This document shows positions 25,082 to 30,706 of a stretch of DNA of 30,706 nt, piece by piece; the first letter of the stretch is position 1, and each line of letters opens with the position of its first letter. A model generated the notes under the pieces. It did no database searches, was not told the DNA's origin, and saw nothing but the letters and a program-made list of their open reading frames with translations. The stretch spans positions 1-30,706 of the forward strand of contig CAZKTA010000026.1 in NCBI GenBank assembly GCA_964555645.1. The letters run 5' to 3'. This DNA comes from DTLC01 sp964555645. Lineage in GTDB: Bacteria > Verrucomicrobiota > Verrucomicrobiia > Limisphaerales > DTLC01. The position numbers and the translations under genes were made by a program.

Positions 25082-26506
25082 TCACGGCTCGGCAAGTATC
25101 TTGGCGCGTTCCCGATGATACTCTTCTGCCGTGATTAGGTCAGCCTTGTATTTTGCGAGCAGCTCGGTCAGTCGCCGCTGTTTGTCTGCTGACACCGGCA
25201 ATGGAACGGGCTCGGCGGTAGGTCGCGCCGCAGGCGAAATTTGCGGAGTCGCTGCAGCGGGTTTCTTGGCCGGCGTGCGTTGTTCATCGGCAGGCCGCTG
25301 TTTTGCAGCAGCCTGTTTTCTGGCTTGCGTTTCTGCTTCTTGCCTCGCTTTCGCTTCCGCTTGAGCTGCTTTCACCGCGGCGGCTTTGGCTTCGTCTTTG
25401 GGTTGTGCAACCGGTTTTACCTGCTTGCGTGGCGGAGGTTGTTTTATGGTCGTAACCTCACCATGCAGCGGCTGTTTGACTGGTGCCTTTGCTTGCTTCC
25501 GCGCTTCGGCTTCGGCTCTTGCGCGTTCACGCGCCTCAGCTTTTGCTCGCTTGCGCGCTTCTGCTTCTGCCTTTGCTTTTTGTTTAGACTCGATTTTTGC
25601 CTGCCTGCGCATCTCTGCTTTTCGCGCGGCCTCAGCCTTCACACGCTCGCGTTCGGCAGCTGCAGCACGTTTGCGCGCCTCTGCCTCTACCCTAGCTTTT
25701 TCTCTGGCTTCAATCTGCGCCTGCTTTCGTTCTGCGGCTTTTCTGGCAGCTTCAGCCCGAGCACGCTCTTTTTCAGCTGCCTTGCGCTCCCGCTCTGCTT
25801 GCCGGACCGATTCTGCCTCGGCTTTTCGGTCCCGCGATTCAGGCACACGAACCGCCTTCTCCGCTACGGCAGGAGCGGGTTGAACCCGCCTAGGCCCAGG
25901 TTTCACCCGTTGCGCAGGCTGTGTTTCGAGCTCAGCAATTTTTTGCCGCATCTGTTCAAGCGCACGCCGAACAGCTTCTGAATCCGATGGAGGTGGTATT
26001 TGCTGCGTGTCAACTACGACCTGCGGGGGTTGGTCTCTCTTAACTGGTTTTGGCACGGGTGCTTGCCAACTGGTCGCACCAGTCGGTTGCAGCGTTTGTT
26101 GTGGTTGAACTCGCTGTCCAGGTTGCCCCTGCTGACTCCCGAGCTCGGCAATTTTGCGGCGCAGCTCTTCACGGGCATGCTCTATTTTCTCAGGACTCGC
26201 CGGTTCAACCTTCCTTACCGGAGTAGAGTCACCCGGTTCAATAAAACGACTGAGTTCAAGTTCAGCCAGTTTAAGCCGCATCGCAGCCCGCGCGCGTTCA
26301 ATTGCCTCCGGGCTTGCGCTCTGGGTTGGCCTCGTGCTTAGCACAACTCTATTGGTTGCTTTGGGGCCCTCGAGTTCGGCTAGTTTCTGTTCCAATGCCG
26401 CACGCGCTTTTTCAATTGCTGCCGCGTCAGCTCCTGCACCGTGTGTGGCCAAGACAAGGCCAAAAACCGCTGCCCAACAGACCGGAAATATTTTCAAAAT
26501 CCGCAT
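25082..26506 (-). CDS. Exported Ala/Lys/Glu-rich coiled-coil repeat protein with SHOCT-like end
   Basis: From the ATG at 26506 the product is 474 residues. It begins with a signal-peptide-like segment (MRILKIFPVCWAAVFGLVLA); a TTG 17 codons upstream would hide it. Four degenerate copies of a motif, roughly xIExARxxLxxKLAELE, follow at about residues 30-46, 68-84, 106-122 and 177-194, separated by Pro/Gln-rich spacers. The middle (about 220-375) is highly charged, Ala/Lys/Arg/Glu-rich and likely a long coiled coil. The last 36 residues, with LLAKYKADLITAEEYHRERAKIL, resemble a SHOCT motif. I do not recognise the whole protein. Composition suggests a periplasmic structural or TolA-like spacer protein; this is inference. 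Confidence 0.75.
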   Translation of the reverse strand: MRILKIFPVCWAAVFGLVLATHGAGADAAAIEKARAALEQKLAELEGPKATNRVVLSTRPTQSASPEAIERARAAMRLKLAELELSRFIEPGDSTPVRKVEPASPEKIEHAREELRRKIAELGSQQGQPGQRVQPQQTLQPTGATSWQAPVPKPVKRDQPPQVVVDTQQIPPPSDSEAVRRALEQMRQKIAELETQPAQRVKPGPRRVQPAPAVAEKAVRVPESRDRKAEAESVRQAERERKAAEKERARAEAARKAAERKQAQIEAREKARVEAEARKRAAAAERERVKAEAARKAEMRRQAKIESKQKAKAEAEARKRAKAEARERARAEAEARKQAKAPVKQPLHGEVTTIKQPPPRKQVKPVAQPKDEAKAAAVKAAQAEAKARQEAETQARKQAAAKQRPADEQRTPAKKPAAATPQISPAARPTAEPVPLPVSADKQRRLTELLAKYKADLITAEEYHRERAKILAEP

Positions 26507-26894
26507 GGCCAATTCAATATCCAATGCCGCCCTTAAATGCAACAGCTTTCCGCGCAAAGCAAAATAGCAATTAACTGCTGCCTCAAGAGTTCATCTAGAC
26601 AACGGTCAACGAGCCGTTTATCCCGTTTGTCGTTAAAACCGTCGGCCAATAGTCGCGTCAAACCCAACCGGTGATTTACCCAAAGCAGCAGCACTGCTCC
26701 ACTGTCGCTGGCCTAAGTCGTGCCGCAAAAACCAGTCACCGGTTTGCGTGTCCTCAAACTCTCAAACAACAGGGACCGGTTGTTACATTTTGCTAGTCCA
26801 GAAACGGTTCGATGAATGGTTTTGGAGCTGGATGTTTTAAAGCCTACGCGACCCACTTGTAGTTCCTTTGTTCAACCAGCCTACGCAATCAAGG
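26507..26894. other. Intergenic region with inverted repeats, no supported gene
   Basis: Nearly 390 bases lie between the helicase stop and the repeat-protein start, both on the minus strand. AACCGGTGA (26666-26674) is mirrored by TCACCGGTT (26736-26744) 61 bases away. A further AACAAC...GTTGTT hairpin lies at 26765-26784 and includes another ACCGGTT. None has a T-run on the minus strand. The tract may hold the helicase transcript end and the promoter of the repeat protein; neither can be placed. Confidence 0.4.
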
Positions 26895-28976
26895 TTAGAA
26901 TTTGTGGCTGAACCCTCGCAGGTCCCATTCCTCGAGTAGCTGGCGTGGTATTTCGCTTAAAAAACGGGACGGTTTCTGGATTAGTTCACCCCCTGACCCA
27001 TAACCGGCACGTACAAATGGGTACGTCAAGTACAGCTCATTGCGTGCACGTGTGATTGCAACGTAAAACAGCCTGCGCTCCTCTTCTTCGCCGTGTTGTG
27101 CATCGAGTGCACGTGCGTTTGGGAAATGCCCGTCGCAAAGCATGATCACAAACACAACATCGAATTCGAGTCCCTTGGCCTGATGCACAGTCGAAAGGCG
27201 CAATACATCAGTGTCATCTTGGTTAGGCCGTTGGTCTTCGGCTTCGAGATTGCTTAGCAGCGCGAGCTGAGTCAGGAACTCGTGCAAGCTAGTGAACTGT
27301 CGAGCGAACACGGCCAATTGCTCGACGTCATCCAGCCGCTGCTTGTAGTTGGTGTAGTTTGCCTTTAGGTAGTCTCTATACCCGGCTTCGAGTACGAGCC
27401 GGATCATTTCAGATGGTCGGTTGCGCACGTGCTCAGCCTCGATGTCCGCAACTATATGACAAAGCTGTGTCCAATAGGCAGCCGTCCTGCATTTTGAAGC
27501 ATGAACGACGTCTTTGATCGCATGCAACACAGCAGCAACAGAGGGCCTTGGTCTTCTTGCTTTAGCCACCGAAGTTTTATATACAGATTCGCCTGTCTCG
27601 TACTCCGGGGTGATGGGTTGAAGCGTCTGTTCTTCAAGCCTAACGGTGTGAATCTGTTGGCTAAAACTTCGCCAAAGTTTATCTGCCGCTTTTAGGCCAA
27701 TCCCGGGTAACATGAGCGTGATCCGCCTGAACGCAAGTTCATCAAGCGGGTTTGCAACCAGCTTAAGATATGCCGTGAGGTCTTTGATGTGCGCCTGTTC
27801 AAAGAAACGGATGCCGCTTGTAATTCTGAATGGGATGTTCCGACGGGTTAGCTCAAGTTGCAATTCAAGTGCATGGAAATGCGACCGGTACAGCACGGCA
27901 ATTTTGTTCAGGTCAGTTCCCTCCTCGCCCAGTTCTACCACACGCTGCGCAACAAATGCAGCCTGTTGATGCGCGTCAAAACAAACTATGCAAACGGGTT
28001 TAACCCCCGATTTTCGCACTGGCACAAGTGTTTTCGGATGCTGATTCTTGTTTGCTGCGATCGCAGCATTTGCAACTCGAAGTATCTGGGGTGTGCTGCG
28101 GTAGTTAGTCTCAATACGATAAATCTTTGCCTCTGGATACCGTTCCGAAAACCGCAGGATGTTTTCGAAGTTTGCCCCACGCCAACTGTAAATGCTTTGG
28201 GCATCGTCCCCTACAACCATCACATTGCGATGCCTTGCGGCAAGCAGATCAATCAGGTCCGCCTGCAGTTTGTTTGTGTCCTGGTACTCATCCACTAGGA
28301 TGAACTCAAACCGCTGCTGGTAAAACTGGCGCACCTCGGCGTGCTCTTGCATCAAACGTAGCCATTGCCAAAGCAGATCGTCAAAATCCATCGAGTTTGT
28401 CGCACGCTTGCGCGCACCATAGCGGTCTGCCAAACCCAAAATTTGCGCCTCGAATGTTTCAAGCCACGGATAATCCGTTTCCAACACTTTCTCCAGGCGC
28501 CGATGCGTATTCGCTGCCAACGAGAAAATCTCGGCCAACACATCAGCCTTCGGGAACCGTGCACGCCTGGTGTCAATCTCCGCCTCGTCCATGCACGCCT
28601 TGATCATGGCAAGCGAGTCTTCGCGGTCCAAGATTGTGTAATCCGGTTCGTACCCAATCAGCTTGGCGTGACTGCGCAAGATGCGGTTGCCAACAGCATG
28701 AAATGTCCCGCCCCACAACGCGTTAATCTCTTGCCCGAGCAAGTCGGCAACCCGCCGCATCATTTCGGCTGCGGCCTTGTTGGTAAAGGTGAGCAACAAG
28801 AGCCGGTCTGGCGGAACTCCGCGCTCGAGCAGGTACGCTACGCGATACGTCAAAGTGCGTGTTTTACCAGAGCCAGCACCTGCGATCACAAGCGCAGGAC
28901 CCGGTGGTGCAGTCACAGCAGCAAGCTGTTGTTCATTTAGCTCGCGCGCGTAATCAATCCGCAGCCCAGATACCAT
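26895..28976 (-). CDS. pcrA: UvrD/PcrA/Rep-family DNA helicase
   Basis: A superfamily 1A 3'-5' helicase for repair and replication restart, 693 residues from the ATG at 28976. Motifs in order: LNEQQLAAV (Q motif), AGAGSGKT (Walker A, about 32-39), LTFTNKAAAEMMRR (Ia), DEYQDTN (II, about 229-235), VGDDAQSIYSWRGA (III), NYRSTPQIL (IV), LSTVHQAKGLEFDVVF (V) and RRLFYVAITRARNELYL (VI). The chosen start puts 11 residues before the Q motif, as in PcrA, and has AGGG just upstream. ATG 29042 and GTG 29093 are in-frame alternatives adding 22 and 39 residues. The C-terminal extension after motif VI is short. UvrD, PcrA and Rep cannot be told apart with certainty here. Confidence 0.95.
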   Translation of the reverse strand: MVSGLRIDYARELNEQQLAAVTAPPGPALVIAGAGSGKTRTLTYRVAYLLERGVPPDRLLLLTFTNKAAAEMMRRVADLLGQEINALWGGTFHAVGNRILRSHAKLIGYEPDYTILDREDSLAMIKACMDEAEIDTRRARFPKADVLAEIFSLAANTHRRLEKVLETDYPWLETFEAQILGLADRYGARKRATNSMDFDDLLWQWLRLMQEHAEVRQFYQQRFEFILVDEYQDTNKLQADLIDLLAARHRNVMVVGDDAQSIYSWRGANFENILRFSERYPEAKIYRIETNYRSTPQILRVANAAIAANKNQHPKTLVPVRKSGVKPVCIVCFDAHQQAAFVAQRVVELGEEGTDLNKIAVLYRSHFHALELQLELTRRNIPFRITSGIRFFEQAHIKDLTAYLKLVANPLDELAFRRITLMLPGIGLKAADKLWRSFSQQIHTVRLEEQTLQPITPEYETGESVYKTSVAKARRPRPSVAAVLHAIKDVVHASKCRTAAYWTQLCHIVADIEAEHVRNRPSEMIRLVLEAGYRDYLKANYTNYKQRLDDVEQLAVFARQFTSLHEFLTQLALLSNLEAEDQRPNQDDTDVLRLSTVHQAKGLEFDVVFVIMLCDGHFPNARALDAQHGEEEERRLFYVAITRARNELYLTYPFVRAGYGSGGELIQKPSRFLSEIPRQLLEEWDLRGFSHKF

Positions 28977-29279
28977 TCGGCCCTGGGATTTCCCCTCGCG
29001 ATCAGCTGCCTTTAATGCGTATTCGTGCGTCACGCCTTCCATCTTAACCGGTGCAAAGCCGACTGTCGAATCCGTGCACTTGGACGCGCACACCGACTTT
29101 GCATTCGCGCCAAGCTAGTCCGTGAGTGTGCGCCTACTTTGCGCACAAAACATCGCGGTTAATAGGCCGTGTGCAATTTGACCAGATAAACCGGCCATGA
29201 CACTTAAAATGCCCAGAAAAAACACGCCCCCACAGAGTGAGTTTGCAAACAAAAGTTGCACAACAACCTCGGCGAAATT

Positions 29280-29600
29280 CTACGTCCCCAAGGACGCCTT
29301 TGGCTTATTTTGGCTGCTTTCTGCCTTCAGCAGCCGGTTCTCTGCATCCCAACTGAAGCTCCACCTGCCGTCATTGGTCATATCGCCATCAGCGCCATAG
29401 CTGAATTGCTCGGGCGTCTTCAGAACAAACCGATACCCTGTGATTGTAGGTTCACCTGAAGCAGCTACTGTTGCCCGTTGCCAAACCGCCGCTGAGCCGC
29501 TGTTCACGGGGAGGTGCTTGGGAAAAATATTTGACCCTAGGATAGCTTGCTTGTCGGGTACCGGCGACCGTTTTTGTGGCCAGCGCAACCCACCCAACAT
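29280..29600 (-). pseudogene. Orphan RHS-repeat fragment
   Basis: The 106-codon frame contains, at about residues 29-97, a piece of an RHS/YD-repeat protein: TPEQFSYGADGDMTNDGRW and SWDAENRLLKAES are unmistakable. In intact Verrucomicrobia RHS proteins this segment lies shortly before the core terminus. Here it is cut off on both sides: the first 28 residues are not RHS-like, and a stop comes right after KPKASLGT, with no RHS sequence in any frame further on. It lies 165 bases downstream of the membrane protein gene, in the same orientation as the partial RHS gene at the window end. I read it as a remnant of an RHS locus rather than a functional gene. Confidence 0.75.
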
Positions 29601-29765
29601 TCACGGCTACCGGCACTTGTGAGCTGCTCCCTCATCCTGTTTCAACCAAAGTCAAACGACCCTAAAAGATCCACACGCGATAAGACGCGATTCCGATTAA
29701 GGGTTTTCGACAGCCCAGCTCGGTGCGGTTGCCTTTGACCGCTACCTATGTTGTGTGGCTTGGCT

Positions 29766-30203
29766 TCAGCGCTCCGGCGCAGAATTGTCAGTACTACTAA
29801 TGCTAGTCCACTTTATTTCTCGCACAAAACATTTCGCTGAAAAAGCTGTATGCAGCAAAAGCATAAGCGCAAACATTAGCAACCCACTACCAACATAAAC
29901 GTTCTGCAACAAACGCGCGGCAACCAACACCACAAATATCCCAATTGCAAAAAATCCAGAAATCGCCGCGCCCGGCCAGTTCGATAAGATAGCTAGGAAA
30001 AGCGAGGTGAATGTAGCCAAAAAGCCAAACAACCATGGTATGGTATCCGTTTCATATTCTATGATGGTACCCAGCGAACCTATTAGTACAAACCAACCTG
30101 GTAATGTGCAGCATGGTGCGGTCGCGCATAAAAGACTTTCCCACGGCAACGCAAGCGAAACAACCATCACAACTATGACAAGCGTTATCTCTAAAGTTTT
30201 CAT
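29766..30203 (-). CDS. Five-helix membrane protein, candidate immunity protein of the RHS tip
   Basis: A 145-residue hydrophobic protein with predicted membrane spans near residues 5-21, 36-50, 56-73, 77-98 and 104-121, and a polar C-terminal tail (EIKWTSISSTDNSAPER). Cysteines cluster early (LLCATAPCCTLPG). I recognise no family. Its ATG overlaps the stop of the upstream RHS gene by 4 bp (ATGA), so the two are translationally coupled. A small gene placed directly after a polymorphic RHS C-terminus is usually its immunity gene; a membrane-located one would fit a toxin that acts on or through the membrane. This role is inferred from position only. Confidence 0.65.
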   Translation of the reverse strand: MKTLEITLVIVVMVVSLALPWESLLCATAPCCTLPGWFVLIGSLGTIIEYETDTIPWLFGFLATFTSLFLAILSNWPGAAISGFFAIGIFVVLVAARLLQNVYVGSGLLMFALMLLLHTAFSAKCFVREIKWTSISSTDNSAPER

Positions 30204-30706
30204 GTGATTTTTTTCGGGGGTCTGGGCCTTCTTGGGGGCGTGGGATCTTTCACCTTATAGGGTTCAACAGTTACTTGCCCATTTATTGACCACGAAATGT
30301 TTATCATACAACACAAACACCGCCCCGTCTGAAAACCATGCTCGTCTATTTTAATGTCCGTGTCCGGTATAAGCCAACTGCCAGTGCTCGGTGGTGTAAC
30401 CCACTTAAATGCTACAGGTATCCGCCCCGATGTAGATAATATGCAGGTTGCTTGATAACTCACCTGACCACTCACGCTGATTTTCAGAACTTTTACGTCC
30501 ACCCCGCCTTTTCGGATAATATTTACTCCAACCACCTTACATTTGTCGTCATCAATTACGATCTGGATTGTAACCTGAGCGGTCAGGCGGATATCCAGCG
30601 TTGACATGCCGTACAAATCAACGACCCCTTCCATTACGTTATCGTTCACAGCATAAAGGTTCATGCTACCTTCCTCCCCGATGGGATCGCGGCTCAGCCA
30701 GCGGCC
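30200..30706 (-). CDS. C-terminal end of an RHS-family protein with variable tip (5' end outside window)
   Basis: The frame runs in from the window edge: 168 residues are visible, and the ATG at 30664 is internal. The first residues, GRWLSRDPIGEEGSMNLYA, are the hyperconserved end of the RHS core, followed by NDNVMEGVVDLYGM where the consensus is usually N-x-P-...-VDPLGL. After this boundary comes a 134-residue tip with many short beta-like stretches (LDIRLTAQVTIQIVIDDD, VDVKVLKISVSGQVSY), five cysteines including CLCC, and a Pro/Arg/Lys-rich end (PTPPRRPRPPKK). I recognise no toxin or enzyme fold. RHS tips of this kind are typically polymorphic toxins released from the RHS cage. The gene overlaps the next one by 4 bp. 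Confidence 0.85.
   Translation of the reverse strand, partial: GRWLSRDPIGEEGSMNLYAVNDNVMEGVVDLYGMSTLDIRLTAQVTIQIVIDDDKCKVVGVNIIRKGGVDVKVLKISVSGQVSYQATCILSTSGRIPVAFKWVTPPSTGSWLIPDTDIKIDEHGFQTGRCLCCMINISWSINGQVTVEPYKVKDPTPPRRPRPPKKIT

Noticed and set aside
25131..25981. Long plus-strand frames opposite the coiled-coil gene
   Set aside because: They are mirror products of the repetitive Ala/Lys/Glu codons; the minus-strand frame has a signal peptide, repeats and a SHOCT-like end.
26595..26790. Repeated ACCGGTT elements considered as a CRISPR-like or attachment-site repeat
   Set aside because: Copies are short, unevenly spaced and in mixed orientation; there is no repeat-spacer regularity and no integrase nearby.
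30200..30664. Treating the ATG at 30664 as the start of a separate 154-residue gene
   Set aside because: The frame is open to the window edge, and the preceding 14 codons encode the RHS core phrase GRWLSRDPIGEEG, so the Met is internal.

Overview
The window reads like a chromosomal segment from a Verrucomicrobiota bacterium, probably of the Pedosphaera/Limisphaera type. This is inferred from protein style. The clues are an RHS protein with the pre-core phrase 'TPEQFSYGADGDMTNDGRW', a large secreted DUF2341/LamG protein with a '..AQFFRL' module, the prs-rplY-pth-rpsF-ssb-rplI gene order, extended ribosomal protein tails, and the scarcity of Shine-Dalgarno sequences. No rRNA or tRNA gene was found to confirm it. 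Most of the window is ordinary core genome at roughly 50% GC.

Layout. 1-2.6 kb: two divergent radical SAM genes (a SPASM-like enzyme and a PflX-like protein). 3.0 kb: a small membrane-protein ORF. 3.2-8.7 kb, minus strand: a MacAB-type ABC export operon (YIP1-family membrane protein, membrane-fusion adaptor, ATPase, two coupled permeases). 9.1-12.1 kb, minus: a secreted protein of about 1,000 residues with a metallopeptidase-like HExxH site. 12.6-14.0 kb, plus: rfbA-rfbC (dTDP-rhamnose). 14.4-15.7 kb: xylA, with a strong hairpin just upstream and two terminator-like hairpins after it. 16.1-17.3 kb: a short GspE/PilB-type ATPase. 17.4-23.4 kb, minus: ribF, truB, rplI, ssb, rpsF, pth, rplY and prs, a translation and nucleotide cluster from which rpsR is missing. 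23.7-25.0 kb: lysA. 25.1-26.5 kb: an exported repeat/coiled-coil protein ending in a SHOCT-like motif. 26.9-29.0 kb: a UvrD/PcrA helicase.

The right end (29.3-30.7 kb) is the accessory part. The last 507 bases, on the minus strand, encode the end of an RHS-family protein: the hyperconserved core terminus 'GRWLSRDPIGEEG', then a 134-residue variable tip I do not recognise. A five-helix membrane protein gene overlaps its stop by 4 bp, and an orphan RHS fragment lies further downstream. This has the architecture of a polymorphic toxin tip with its immunity gene and a displaced RHS remnant. It is the best candidate in the window for something undescribed.
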